The notes: generated from the sequence alone by a model not told the origin. DNA of 64,000 nucleotides from Halobellus rarus (GCF_024494595.1 NZ_JANHDI010000014.1:1-64000); one strand, 5' to 3'; positions 44,583 to 53,519 are shown, numbered from the stretch's first letter. Numbers and translations are program-made.

Positions 44583-44993
44583 ATGGGCGAAAGTGAGCAG
44601 TGGCAAGCGAAATGGCACGGGTTGCAGGATGTCCTCGGGCCCAAATGGACCCTGCACATCCTCCGACTCCTCTCGGACGATCCCTACGGGTTCAACGCCA
44701 TCCAGCGCGAACTCGATGGCCTGACCGCACCGATGTTGTCTCGACGGCTCAAAGAGCTTCGGTGCCACGGGCTCGTCGAGCGGACGGTCGCGGACACGAC
44801 CCCGCCCGAAACGACGTACTCACTGACCGAACAGGGAACTGAAATCGCCACTCGGCTTCGAGAGTTGGAACCGCTCTTCGAGTTGCACGATCAAGAAGCG
44901 GAAAACGCAACCATCGACTGTTCAACTCCCTCCCAAGAGTGTCGAGGCGAAGCACTCGAAAACGGCTGCGTGACGGTCACTGATCGATGTTGA
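44583..44993 (+). CDS. HxlR-type regulator with cysteine-rich tail
   Basis: A 136-residue winged-helix regulator of the HxlR family (LGPKWTLHILRLLSDDPYGF, QRELDGLTAPMLSRRLKEL, and a wing with TTYSLTEQG). The last 30 residues contain four cysteines (DCS, EC, GC and a C-terminal Cys), which may bind a metal ion or sense thiol stress. It is divergent from the DUF2703 gene and shares two matching dyads with it, so it probably regulates both. The ATG at 44583 starts the conserved part. Confidence 0.85.
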   Translation: MGESEQWQAKWHGLQDVLGPKWTLHILRLLSDDPYGFNAIQRELDGLTAPMLSRRLKELRCHGLVERTVADTTPPETTYSLTEQGTEIATRLRELEPLFELHDQEAENATIDCSTPSQECRGEALENGCVTVTDRC

Positions 44994-45095
44994 ATCCGAA
45001 CTGAGGCAGTCAGTCTCGACTGTGGACTGTTTCACGCGCTACCCCCCGCGAACAATACCCACGGATTTATGATCGAACGGGCGGAGAACGGATCT

Positions 45096-46520
45096 ATGAG
45101 CCAACCGGAGATCGTCCAGGCCGACCTCGCCGACGAGGACGTGGTCGCGCGAGTCGACCTCGGCGGCGAGGACGAACTGTACGTGACGCCGACGCGGACC
45201 CTGCTCTATCGTGCGGAGGGACTGCTCTCCGACGAATCCGTCGAGGAGTACCCCCACGAGGCCGAGCGGGTCACCGTCTCGGAGGGCCGCCGCAAGGCGA
45301 AGGTGAAGCTCGACTACGGTCTCGACGGCGAGAAGACGATCTCGCTGCCGGCGAAGCGACTCGAACGGGCGCTCCAGCCGATCGTCGAGGGCGTGCTCAA
45401 GGCCAACGGCGTCCTCGAAGCCGACGAACCGATGGAGCGGCTCTTCCGGTTCAGCGAACTCACCATCGCGATCGCGGGCGAGCGCGTCGTCCGCCACATC
45501 GGCGCGAGCCTGTGGGACGAGGACTGCGAGACCTACCACTACGGCGACGTGAGCGACCTCGACTTCGAGGACGGCAGCGTCGCCACCTCCGTCGTCCTGA
45601 CGGTGAACGGCCGACAGGAGCGGTTCAAGGCCCCGAACGACGAGGCCCGCGCGGTCCGGGCCGCCCTGGAGACGTCGCTTCTGTCCTACTGGGGGGTCGA
45701 CTCGGTCGAGGAACTCCGCGCCGCCGCCGAACCCGACGAGGACGAGCCGGAGGAGGCGGCCGACGACGCTCAGGGACGGGACGTCTCCTTCGGCGACGGT
45801 CCCGATCCGCTGATCGCCGATCCCGCCGAGCCCGAGGAACTGCCGGAGAACGCGACGCGCTCGGAGGACGCGGGCGAGAGCGGATCGGAACCGCCGGCCG
45901 GAACCCCCGACGCCGTCGCTCAGCAGGTCGAACGACCGACAGAGTCGGAAGCCGAGACCGACCCGCTCTCGGCGGAGCAGGCGACGGGCAGCGCCAAGGA
46001 CGCGCCGTCGAGAAACGAGCCGGAATCGCCATCGGAACGCCAGCCGAGAGCGACATCGGAGAGTCAGACGGGGCAGGAGAGGGATTCGACCACCGGAGCG
46101 AGCGCTGAGGCCGAAGAGACCGATCCCGGCGACGCCGTGGCCTCGTGGTCGGAACCACCACGGGAGGCCGAAGAGGGTCGGACGACACCGGCCTCCGAAG
46201 CGACTGGACCCGCCGCAGCCGACCCGGCCCGGGAGCCCTCCGAGGACGCGAGCCACGGCGAACGCTCGGACGCGAGTGCAGGGGGTACCGGAACAGCCCC
46301 GGGCCAGGAGCGGCCGGATCAGGAGGCGACTCCGGCGCAGCGCCGAGCGGACGCCGGCTTCGCGGGATCGGGCTTCGAATCGGCTGCGCCCGCGGCCGAC
46401 GAGCGGATCCTCGACGAACTGGCGGACCTGCGCGAGACGGTCGAGCGCCAGAACGCGGAGTTGCAGGCGCAGCGCGAACTGGTCGAACAGCTCATCGAAG
46501 AGCTCCGACGCGGCCGGTAA
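45096..46520 (+). CDS. DUF7115-like haloarchaeal protein with disordered linker
   Basis: A 474-residue acidic protein. Residues about 1-200 form a folded beta-rich part (EIVQADLADEDVVARVDLGG, LYVTPTRTLLYRAEGLLSDE, RERLFRF-like segments) of the haloarchaeal DUF7115 type. About 210-435 are a long low-complexity linker of Glu, Asp, Ala, Ser and Pro. The last 35 residues are a predicted coiled coil (LADLRETVERQNAELQAQRE, then LVEQLIEEL) for oligomerisation. Role unknown. The ATG at 45096 is preferred over the one 27 nt upstream. Confidence 0.75.
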   Translation: MSQPEIVQADLADEDVVARVDLGGEDELYVTPTRTLLYRAEGLLSDESVEEYPHEAERVTVSEGRRKAKVKLDYGLDGEKTISLPAKRLERALQPIVEGVLKANGVLEADEPMERLFRFSELTIAIAGERVVRHIGASLWDEDCETYHYGDVSDLDFEDGSVATSVVLTVNGRQERFKAPNDEARAVRAALETSLLSYWGVDSVEELRAAAEPDEDEPEEAADDAQGRDVSFGDGPDPLIADPAEPEELPENATRSEDAGESGSEPPAGTPDAVAQQVERPTESEAETDPLSAEQATGSAKDAPSRNEPESPSERQPRATSESQTGQERDSTTGASAEAEETDPGDAVASWSEPPREAEEGRTTPASEATGPAAADPAREPSEDASHGERSDASAGGTGTAPGQERPDQEATPAQRRADAGFAGSGFESAAPAADERILDELADLRETVERQNAELQAQRELVEQLIEELRRGR

Positions 46521-46560
46521 CCGCTCACCGCCGCACACGGCCGTTCACCCCGCCCGAAGT

Positions 46561-47163
46561 TCACCCCCGTCCGAGGATCTTCCGCACGCAAGACGGACCG
46601 AACGGGCCGAGTTCGCCCGATTCGAATCTGACGAAGTGCCCCGTCGAGAGGCCGGCCCCACAGCGGCGGCACTCGTAGTCTCCCTCGCGCTCTACGACCT
46701 GCCGTTCGAACCGGACGAAGGTGCCGCCCCGTCGCGTCCGGAGCCGACCCTCCTCGCGTTCGATGACGCCGCGAAGCTCCGCGGTGTCGAGGATCTCTCG
46801 GGTCAACGCGGGATTCGTCGTCACCGACTCGATTCGATCGACCGCCTCCGACAGCGACAGCGACTCCCGCTCGACGTGCGCGAGCAGGTCGACGCCGAGT
46901 TCGACGCGCTCGCCGCGGTCGAGTTCCGAGACGGGGCGGACGCTCGCGGCACCGGAGACGTCGGTTTCGGCGGCGCCCTCGGTGTCGTCACCGGCGTCTC
47001 CGGTGTCGCTGGCGTCCTCGGTGTCCTTGACGTCTCCGGCGTGACGCTCGGCTCCCTCCTCGACGGTGTCGGCGTCGCCCACGTCGCCCTCGGCATCGGC
47101 CGAACCGCTCTCGGCGTCGCCAGTCTCGAACGCCGAGAGGTCCGGCTGTTCGTCGTCGGCCAC
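46561..47163 (-). CDS. DUF5830-like protein with zinc site
   Basis: A 200-residue protein starting with GTG (47161-47163). The first 70 residues are an acidic low-complexity segment. The folded part (VSELDRGERVELGVDLLAHV, AVDRIESVTTNPALTREILD) matches the haloarchaeal DUF5830 family, and the end has ECRRCGAGLSTGHFVRFE and GPFGPSCVRKILGRG, with three cysteines in a zinc-ribbon-like arrangement. The frame is open further upstream, but GTG before ADDEQPDLS gives the natural acidic start. Function unknown. Confidence 0.75.
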   Translation of the reverse strand: MADDEQPDLSAFETGDAESGSADAEGDVGDADTVEEGAERHAGDVKDTEDASDTGDAGDDTEGAAETDVSGAASVRPVSELDRGERVELGVDLLAHVERESLSLSEAVDRIESVTTNPALTREILDTAELRGVIEREEGRLRTRRGGTFVRFERQVVEREGDYECRRCGAGLSTGHFVRFESGELGPFGPSCVRKILGRG

Positions 47164-47233
47164 GGTTCGACCGTCCGTCGGGGCCACAGCGACAAAATAA
47201 CTGTTATGCCCGCCCGGGAGCGACGCGGACACG

Positions 47234-47923
47234 ATGGATCGGTCTCGTTTACGCGTGCGCGTCGTCGCCGGGGCCGCGCTCGCTGTCGTCATCGTGGGCG
47301 CGCTCCTCGTCTCCCCGGACGCGGTGCTCTCCCGCGCGTCGTGGCTCGTGTCCGATCCGATGCGACTCGTCGCGACGTCCGTCGCGCTCGCCGCGGTCAG
47401 GCCGCTGCTCGCGTGGCCGACGACGCTCCTGGCGGTGCTCTTGGGCTACGGACTCGGCCCAGCGGGGTTCCCGCTGGCGCTCGCGCTCGTCGCGCTCACG
47501 AGCGTCCCGCCGTTTCTCCTGGCCCGACGCTTCGGCCGCGGCGGCGGGCTCGCGGACGCGGGCGAGGCGTTCGTCGACCGGACGGGCGGAATCCGGAGCG
47601 TCGTCGCCAGCCGACTGGTTCCCGCGCCTTCCGACGTCGTGAGCGTCGCCGCGGGCATCGCCGGCGTTCGGCTCTCGACGTTCCTCGTCGGGACGGCGAT
47701 CGGCGAAGTCCCGTGGGTGGTCGCCGGCGTGCTCGCCGGATCCTCCGCCGAGACGCTCGCCGCCGGCGACGTCGCGGGGGCGGCCGACCTCCGCCTCGTC
47801 GCGGCCGCGGGGATCGCAGCCGCGTTGTTGCTCGGCCCGACCGCCTACGAGTGGTATCGCGATCGGACCGGCGGTAGCAGCGTCGACGTGGACACGGGCG
47901 ACGCCGCTGACGGGGACCCGTGA
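47234..47923 (+). CDS. VTT/DedA-like membrane protein
   Basis: A 229-residue membrane protein with about five to six hydrophobic segments and the VTT (SNARE-associated) pattern: AVRPLLAWPTTLLAVLLGYG, the conserved FLLARRFGRGGGL region, and RLVPAPSDVVSVAAGIAGVR. DedA/TVP38-type proteins act in membrane lipid handling; the archaeal substrate is unknown. Divergent from the DUF5830-like gene. Confidence 0.8.
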   Translation: MDRSRLRVRVVAGAALAVVIVGALLVSPDAVLSRASWLVSDPMRLVATSVALAAVRPLLAWPTTLLAVLLGYGLGPAGFPLALALVALTSVPPFLLARRFGRGGGLADAGEAFVDRTGGIRSVVASRLVPAPSDVVSVAAGIAGVRLSTFLVGTAIGEVPWVVAGVLAGSSAETLAAGDVAGAADLRLVAAAGIAAALLLGPTAYEWYRDRTGGSSVDVDTGDAADGDP

Positions 47924-47982
47924 TCCCGACGCGCATACGTACGGAGCGGGCGACGGCCTCGCCGTCGTCGGACTTGCGAAGG

Positions 47983-47988
47983 TTTAAG
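47983..47988 (+). promoter_or_regulatory. TATA box of the tRNA-Met gene
   Basis: TTTAAG centred about 29 nt upstream of the tRNA 5' end at 48015. Confidence 0.55.
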
Positions 47989-48014
47989 AACGTCATCGGC
48001 CAACGGTGAGACGA

Positions 48015-48169
48015 GCCCGGGTGGCTTAGCTGGACATAGCGCCGCACTCATAGGGTTTCCTGAGATTCGGTGCGGTACGCCTTGGAAGCCTCCGCCGCTC
48101 CCCACGGGGCCCGCCGAGCCTCGGACCTGGGACATGCGGAGATCGTGGGTTCGGAGCCCACCCCGGGCA
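48015..48169 (+). tRNA. Elongator tRNA-Met (CAU) with an 81-nt intron
   Basis: Acceptor strands GCCCGGG (48015-48021) and CCCGGGC (48162-48168) pair fully, with A as discriminator. T arm GTGGG/CCCAC (48145-48149, 48157-48161). The anticodon stem is CCGCA (48042-48046) with TGCGG (48135-48139); the loop is CTCATA with anticodon CAT, interrupted after position 37. The intron spans about 48053-48133 (81 nt), at the canonical 37/38 site. Haloarchaeal elongator tRNA-Met is known to carry an intron at this place (75 nt in Haloferax volcanii). CCA is not encoded. Confidence 0.9.
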
Positions 48170-48251
48170 CTCATCGCTTTTCGAGTTCTAGTCGAGCAGT
48201 GCCTTCCGCGAGGGCGTTCCGCGGGGAACGGCTTCCAACGAAGTCGGACCG

Positions 48252-49688
48252 TCAGCGCCCCCGTTTGTATTCGTTGACAAGCGCTTGCATCGAATCTCTC
48301 GCGTCACCGAAGAGCATCAGCGCGTTGTCCATCGCGAACAGCGGGTTCGGAATGCCCGCGTACCCGGGGCTCAGGCTTCGTTTGTTGACGACGACGGTCT
48401 GGGCCTCCCAGACGTCCAGGACGGGCATCCCCGCGATCGGGCTCGCGCTGTCGGAGTAGGCGGTCGGATTCACGACGTCGTTCGCGCCCGTGACGAGGAC
48501 CAGATCCGTCTGCGAAAACGTCGGATTGATCTCCGAGAGCTCCCGCATCCGCTCGTAGGGGACGTTCGCCTCGGCCAGCAGGACGTTCATGTGACCGGGC
48601 AACCGGCCCGCGACGGGATGAATGCCGAACACGACGTCCACGCCGTCGTCCTCGAGTAGCTGTGCTAACTCGGCGACGGCGTGTTGGGCCTGTCCCACGG
48701 CCATCCCGTAGCCCGGCACGATCACCACGCGCCGAGCGGTCTCGAGGAGCATTACCACCTCCTCCGGAGACGTCGATACGACGTTCCCCTCGTAGATATC
48801 CGCCTCAGCCCCGCTCGTCGCAGTCGGTCCACCGTGGCCACCGAAGAGCACGTTCACCAGCGAGCGGTTCATCGACCGGCACATAATCCTCGTCAGGATG
48901 AGTCCAGACGCCCCGACGAGCGTCCCGGCGATGATGAGAACGCTGTTGTTCAACACGAAGCCCGTCGAGGCGGCCGCCAGTCCGGAGAAGGCGTTCAGCA
49001 GTGCGATCACGACGGGCATATCCGCACCGCCGATCGGGACGACCAACAGCACGCCGAGAACCGAAGCCACGGCAAGTAACGCCCAGTAGGGTGCGACCAG
49101 CTCCCCCATCGGCACCAGGTCGATCCGGGTAACGAGCACCAGTCCGGCGCTCACCGCGACGCTCAGAACCCCGACTTTGATCGCGTTCTCGGCGGGGTAG
49201 TGAATCGGATTTTCGTAGATCCCGTGCAGTTTCCCGGCGGCGACGAGACTGCCGCAGAACGTGACTGCGCCGATCAATCCGGTAACGGCGGCGGCTCCCG
49301 TCGCCGTGGCCGAGAGTCCACTCGCTCCGAGTGCGCCGACCTGACCGACGAGTTCCGCGCCCGCAACGAGTGCGGACGCTCCGCCACCGAACCCGTTGAA
49401 AACCCCGATCAACTGGGGCATCTCAGTCGTCTCGACGGAAACTGCCAGCCAGGTACCGATACCGGCGCCCACCAGCAGCGCGGCCCCCAGCACGAGCGGT
49501 TCGAGGATCTCGAACCAGAGAACGGTGACCCCGACGGCGAGCGCCATCCCAGTCGCCGAGATGAGGTTGCCTTGTTCGGCCGTTCGCGGGTGCGTCAGTT
49601 TCCGAAGGCCGACGATGAACAGCACGCCGGATACGAGGTACACGAGGGGGAGCGTGTCCTGCGGAAGGCCATCGAGGAGTCCCGCCAT
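48252..49688 (-). CDS. pntB: NAD(P) transhydrogenase beta subunit
   Basis: A 478-residue subunit of the proton-translocating transhydrogenase, which exchanges hydride between NADH and NADP+. The N-terminal part has about eight to nine membrane helices (VTVLWFEILEPLVLGAALLV, FNGFGGGASALVAGAEL), and the C-terminal NADP-binding domain has VIVPGYGMAVGQAQHAVAEL, FGIHPVAGRLPGHMNVLLAE, VLVTGANDVVNPTAY and KRSLSPGYAGIPNPLF. It ends the four-gene operon SDR, pntA, pntA2, pntB. Confidence 0.95.
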   Translation of the reverse strand: MAGLLDGLPQDTLPLVYLVSGVLFIVGLRKLTHPRTAEQGNLISATGMALAVGVTVLWFEILEPLVLGAALLVGAGIGTWLAVSVETTEMPQLIGVFNGFGGGASALVAGAELVGQVGALGASGLSATATGAAAVTGLIGAVTFCGSLVAAGKLHGIYENPIHYPAENAIKVGVLSVAVSAGLVLVTRIDLVPMGELVAPYWALLAVASVLGVLLVVPIGGADMPVVIALLNAFSGLAAASTGFVLNNSVLIIAGTLVGASGLILTRIMCRSMNRSLVNVLFGGHGGPTATSGAEADIYEGNVVSTSPEEVVMLLETARRVVIVPGYGMAVGQAQHAVAELAQLLEDDGVDVVFGIHPVAGRLPGHMNVLLAEANVPYERMRELSEINPTFSQTDLVLVTGANDVVNPTAYSDSASPIAGMPVLDVWEAQTVVVNKRSLSPGYAGIPNPLFAMDNALMLFGDARDSMQALVNEYKRGR

Positions 49689-49691
49689 CGG

Positions 49692-49985
49692 TCACTCACC
49701 CCTCCGGCGGCCGAAATTCCGGAGCATCTGGTGGCTGACGAGGTAGCCGCCGACGACGTTGACGGTTGCCAAGACGACCGCGAAGAAGCCGAGAACGGAT
49801 GCGAGCGTCGAGTGTCCCGATCCGGCGACGACGACGGAGCCGATCAGCGTGATCCCCGAGATCGCGTTCGTCCCCGAGATGAGCGGCGTGTGCAGCGTCG
49901 CCGGGATCTTGGTGATAAGTTCGTACCCGAGGAAGCCGGCGAGGACGAACAGCGTCAGATTCTCCACGAACGCCATCACGGCCAC
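49692..49985 (-). CDS. pntAB: NAD(P) transhydrogenase alpha-2 (membrane) subunit
   Basis: A 97-residue membrane subunit that corresponds to the C-terminal part of the bacterial alpha chain, here a separate gene as in many archaea and bacteria with split alpha. It has three hydrophobic segments (LTLFVLAGFLGYELITKIP, ISGITLIGSVVVAGSG, LGFFAVVLATVNVVGGYLVS). Translation ends 4 nt before the pntB start. Confidence 0.9.
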   Translation of the reverse strand: MAVMAFVENLTLFVLAGFLGYELITKIPATLHTPLISGTNAISGITLIGSVVVAGSGHSTLASVLGFFAVVLATVNVVGGYLVSHQMLRNFGRRRGE

Positions 49986-49994
49986 CTCCGCGGG

Positions 49995-51143
49995 TTATGC
50001 GGCATCGATCTCACCTGTCCTGTGTGGCGTTCGGATCGTTCCCTCGTGCGTGAGGAGCGTCGCGTCGACGATCTCGTCTGTGACGTCGACAGAGAGTTGT
50101 TCATCTTCGAGCAGATTATCGAGAAAGTTGGTGGCGTTGTTCGCGAAGAGCCGACTGGCCGTGTGAGAGACCGTTGCGGGAAGGTTCGTAGGACCGAGGA
50201 TCGTGACGCCATCGTACTCGACCGTCTCACCCGGCCGGGTCGGCTCACAGTTCCCGCCGCCGTCGGCCGCGAGGTCGACGACGACGGAGCCGGCGTCCAT
50301 CCCCTGGATCATCTCCGCCGTGACGAGCGTCGGAGCCGTCCGACCCGGAACTGCGGCCGAAGTGACCACGACATCCGCGTTCCCGACCGCCGCGGTCATC
50401 GCCTCCCGCTGTCGGCGATAGAACGTTTCGTCCTGTGCCCTCGCGTACCCGCTCTCGGCCGCGGTCTCGGCCGTCTCGAGATCGAGTTCGAGAAAGTCCG
50501 CCCCGAGACTCTCGACCTCCTCTTTGACGGCCGGTCGGATGTCGTACGCGCGCACCCGTGCACCGAGGCGTTTGGCGGTGGCGATGGCCTGTAACCCCGC
50601 GACTCCCGCGCCGACGACGAAGACGTCGGCGGGGCGCACCGTCCCCGCAGCGGTCATCTGCATCGGGAACAGGCTCGGCAACGCATCTGCACCCATCACG
50701 ACCGATTTGTACCCGGCCACACTCGCCATCGACGTCAGGACGTCCATACTCTGCGCTCGGCCGGTTCGCGGGACGAGTTCCAGCGCGAACGCACTGATTC
50801 GACGCTCCGCGAGAACCTCGAACGTCTCGTCGCCGATGTTGTAGGGGCCGAGGAGACCGATGACGGTTTGTCCGTCTCGATACGGATCGATCGACGTCTC
50901 GGGGAGACTCCCCAGGGCACGGACCTGCAGGACGACTTCCGATCGTTCGAAGACCTCCGCACGGCTCTCGACGACGTCGCAACCGACTGCGGAGTACTGC
51001 GTGTCGCTCCAATCGGTGCCGGTCCCCGCGCCGGCCGCCAGTGTCACCTCGTGACCGCGGTCGACGAGTTTCTCCGCAACCGGTGGGACCAGCGCGACGC
51101 GCGATTCGTCCGCGGCTGTTTCACCCGGGACGCCGATCCTCAT
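49995..51143 (-). CDS. pntAA: NAD(P) transhydrogenase alpha-1 (NAD-binding) subunit
   Basis: A 382-residue soluble subunit of the alanine dehydrogenase/PNT fold. MRIGVPGETAADESRVALVP starts the N-domain; the NAD-binding domain has VFVVGAGVAGLQAIATAKRL (about 172-191), RAYDIRPAVKEEVESLGADF, and the typical AEMIQGMDAGSVVVDLAADG. It overlaps the upstream SDR gene by 4 nt (51140-51143). Confidence 0.95.
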   Translation of the reverse strand: MRIGVPGETAADESRVALVPPVAEKLVDRGHEVTLAAGAGTGTDWSDTQYSAVGCDVVESRAEVFERSEVVLQVRALGSLPETSIDPYRDGQTVIGLLGPYNIGDETFEVLAERRISAFALELVPRTGRAQSMDVLTSMASVAGYKSVVMGADALPSLFPMQMTAAGTVRPADVFVVGAGVAGLQAIATAKRLGARVRAYDIRPAVKEEVESLGADFLELDLETAETAAESGYARAQDETFYRRQREAMTAAVGNADVVVTSAAVPGRTAPTLVTAEMIQGMDAGSVVVDLAADGGGNCEPTRPGETVEYDGVTILGPTNLPATVSHTASRLFANNATNFLDNLLEDEQLSVDVTDEIVDATLLTHEGTIRTPHRTGEIDAA

Positions 51144-51919
51144 CGCCAGCTCGTCCAGCCGCCGTCGACCACGAGCGATTCACCGGTAACGTAGCTCGCC
51201 AGGTCACTCGCCAAGAACGTCGCGGCGCCGGAGACGTCCTCCGGTTGTCCGTATCTCCCGAGCGGAACCATCTGCGTGAACTGTCGAGCCTGTTCGGCCG
51301 CCGCCTCCGGCTCCGAAGCCTCGCCGGCGATCATCGTCTGAATCCCGCCGGGGTGGATCGCGTTCACCCGGATCCCGTGTCCCCCGAGTTTGTGCGCGAG
51401 GGAGTACGTCAGCGTCGTCAGCCCGCCCTTCGATGCGGAATACGTCGGCCACCCTCCGTTGCCGAACAGTCCCGCGATACTGGAGACGTTGACGATGGCG
51501 CCGCCCTCCTCGTTCTCGATCATCCGCTCGGCGGCGATTTGCGAGCCGAAGTACGCGCCCGCGAGGTTGATGTCCATCATCCGCCGATACTCGTCTTCGG
51601 TCACCTCGAAGAACTCCTCCGAGCGCCAGATGCCCGCGTTGTTCACCATAACGTCGATACCGCCGGCGGCCTCGGCGGCCTCGACCGCCTCGGTCAGGTC
51701 CGACCGACTCGTGACGTCACACTCCACGAATACCGAGACGGTGTCGGTTTCGGCTTCGAGCAGTTCGTGGGTCGCGACGCCGCCCTCTTTCGGTTCCTCG
51801 CGGACGTCGGCTACGATGACCGCCGCAGCACCGTGTTCTGCGAAGCCGCGTGCGATCCCTCGGCCGATCCCGGAACTACCGCCGGTGACGACCGCCGTTG
51901 TTCCGTCGAGAAGTGACAT
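51140..51919 (-). CDS. Short-chain dehydrogenase/reductase, first gene of the pnt operon
   Basis: A 259-residue SDR enzyme: the TGGSSGIGRGIARGF glycine-rich cofactor loop (about 12-26), NNAGIW, the catalytic Ser in VNVSSIAG and Tyr-x3-Lys in YSASKGG, and a GGHGIRVNAIHPGGI segment. Substrate unknown. The 4-nt overlap with pntAA shows it is part of the transhydrogenase operon, so it is probably linked to NADPH supply or use. An AT-rich TATA-like box lies about 34 nt upstream of the start. Confidence 0.85.
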   Translation of the reverse strand: MSLLDGTTAVVTGGSSGIGRGIARGFAEHGAAAVIVADVREEPKEGGVATHELLEAETDTVSVFVECDVTSRSDLTEAVEAAEAAGGIDVMVNNAGIWRSEEFFEVTEDEYRRMMDINLAGAYFGSQIAAERMIENEEGGAIVNVSSIAGLFGNGGWPTYSASKGGLTTLTYSLAHKLGGHGIRVNAIHPGGIQTMIAGEASEPEAAAEQARQFTQMVPLGRYGQPEDVSGAATFLASDLASYVTGESLVVDGGWTSWR

Positions 51920-52063
51920 CCGTATTTCACCACTGTGATAGAGGTGACTATTTGGTATAAATATGAAGTGCGTACCGTCCGGGTCGGCGCATCACGACCG
52001 GATCGCTGACGGAACCAGTACCGACTACCAACGTCTTTACCGGACGACGAGTAACTCGGGAGT

Positions 52064-53008
52064 ATGGATTCGATCAACCGGATGGCCATCGAGCTGATCG
52101 ACGAGGCCATCGACTTCGCGGAGGAACTCCGCGTCGCGCCGCACGAACTGGAGTCGGGGGCGACCGTCCTCGACTTCGGCGTCGACGCCCAGGGCGGCGT
52201 CGAGGCCGGGATGCTGCTGGCCGAGGTCCAGACGGCAGGACTCTCCACGGTTCAGACCCGGATGGACGACGTCGCGGGCGCGCCGACCCCCCACGTCGAA
52301 CTGCAGACCGACAACCCCGCGCTCTCGCTTCTCTGCTCGCAGAAGGCCGGCTGGGAGCTCACCTTCGAAGACCCGCCGTACGACGGCCTCGGCTCCGGCC
52401 CGGCCCGCGCGCTCGTCGCCGAGGAGGACGAGTTCCACGAGTTGGACTACTTCGACGAGTTCGACCTCACGGTCCTCTCGGTCGAGGGCATCGACCTCCC
52501 GGGCGACCGCATCGCCGAGCACGTCGCAGAGCGCGCGGGCGTCGAACCCTCGGGCGTCTTCCTCCCCGCCTACGCCACGGGCTCGACCGTTGGGAGCGTC
52601 ACCGCGGCCGCTCGCGCGGCCGAACTCGCGCTCTTCCGCCTCTTCGAGCTCGGCTACGACGTCCGCAACGTCCAGTCGGCGTTCGGCTCAGCCCCGATCG
52701 CGCCGGTCAGCTACGACGAGAGCGTCGCGATGGCCCGGACGAACGACGCCGTCGCCTACGGCGGCGAGGTCCACCTCACCGTCGCCGAGGACTTCGAGGC
52801 GTTCGACCGCGTCCCATCGAGCGCGCGCGAGGAGTACGGGACGCCGTTCGAGGAGATCTTCGACGACGCCGGCTGGGACTTCTACGAGGTTCCAGAGACG
52901 ATTTTCGCACCCGCGGCGGTGACGATCGACGTCGTCGACGGGCCGACGCGCGTCCTCGGCGAGACCGACGAGGAGCTCCTCGCGGAGTCGTTCGGCTACC
53001 GCTCGTAG
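52064..53008 (+). CDS. mch: Methenyltetrahydromethanopterin cyclohydrolase
   Basis: A 314-residue Mch, which interconverts methenyl- and formyl-tetrahydromethanopterin or, in haloarchaea, a related one-carbon carrier. Signatures are MDSINRMAIELIDEAIDFAE at the start, VLDFGVDAQGGVEAGMLLAE, GSGPARALVAEEDEFHEL-like LGSGPARAL, and GVEPSGVFLPAYATGSTVGS. Length is normal. A TATA-like CTTTACC lies about 27 nt upstream. The next gene follows 6 nt after the stop. Confidence 0.95.
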   Translation: MDSINRMAIELIDEAIDFAEELRVAPHELESGATVLDFGVDAQGGVEAGMLLAEVQTAGLSTVQTRMDDVAGAPTPHVELQTDNPALSLLCSQKAGWELTFEDPPYDGLGSGPARALVAEEDEFHELDYFDEFDLTVLSVEGIDLPGDRIAEHVAERAGVEPSGVFLPAYATGSTVGSVTAAARAAELALFRLFELGYDVRNVQSAFGSAPIAPVSYDESVAMARTNDAVAYGGEVHLTVAEDFEAFDRVPSSAREEYGTPFEEIFDDAGWDFYEVPETIFAPAAVTIDVVDGPTRVLGETDEELLAESFGYRS

Positions 53009-53014
53009 GGACCC

Positions 53015-53503
53015 GTGCGATTCAAACTCCTCCCCGAGGCCCCGAAGTCGCTCGACGTCGTCGTCGACGCGCAGCGCGCGGTCCCGCTCGTGCCGGCCTC
53101 GGAAGACGACTGCTGCGCCCGCCTGCTGCGACGCCTCGACTTCCCCAGTCGCGACGTCGCGCGGACGTGGCTCACGTTCCTGCGCGCGCTCGAACTGGCG
53201 TCGGAGACGCCGTCGGGGTTCGTCCGCGAATCGACGGAGCCGACGACCCAGCACCTCCGATCGGCGTTCGAGCGGCGGATCTACGGCGCTCGCGAGGTGC
53301 TGGACGCGCTCGACGCCGACGAACCGCGCACGGTCGAAGCGGTGTTCGCGGAGTTCGAGGATCGCGTCCCCGTCTGGGAGACCCACCGCGCGGCCGGCGA
53401 CTGGCGCGACGTGTGGCGCGAGCGCGTCGAGCGGATCCTGGCGTGGGCCGTCGTCCTCGATCTGGCCGCCGAGCGCGACGAGGGATACGTCCGCGTCGAG
53501 TGA
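53015..53503 (+). CDS. Haloarchaeal hypothetical protein downstream of mch
   Basis: A 162-residue protein starting with GTG, 6 nt after mch. It looks like a small conserved haloarchaeal protein: RFKLLPEAPKSLDVVVDAQ, two adjacent cysteines (DDCCARLL), a helical middle (DVARTWLTFLRALELA) and a helical C-terminus ending ERDEGYVRVE. No family I can name. The spacing suggests it is co-transcribed with mch. Confidence 0.7.
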   Translation: MRFKLLPEAPKSLDVVVDAQRAVPLVPASEDDCCARLLRRLDFPSRDVARTWLTFLRALELASETPSGFVRESTEPTTQHLRSAFERRIYGAREVLDALDADEPRTVEAVFAEFEDRVPVWETHRAAGDWRDVWRERVERILAWAVVLDLAAERDEGYVRVE

Positions 53504-53519
53504 AGCCACGGCCGACCCG

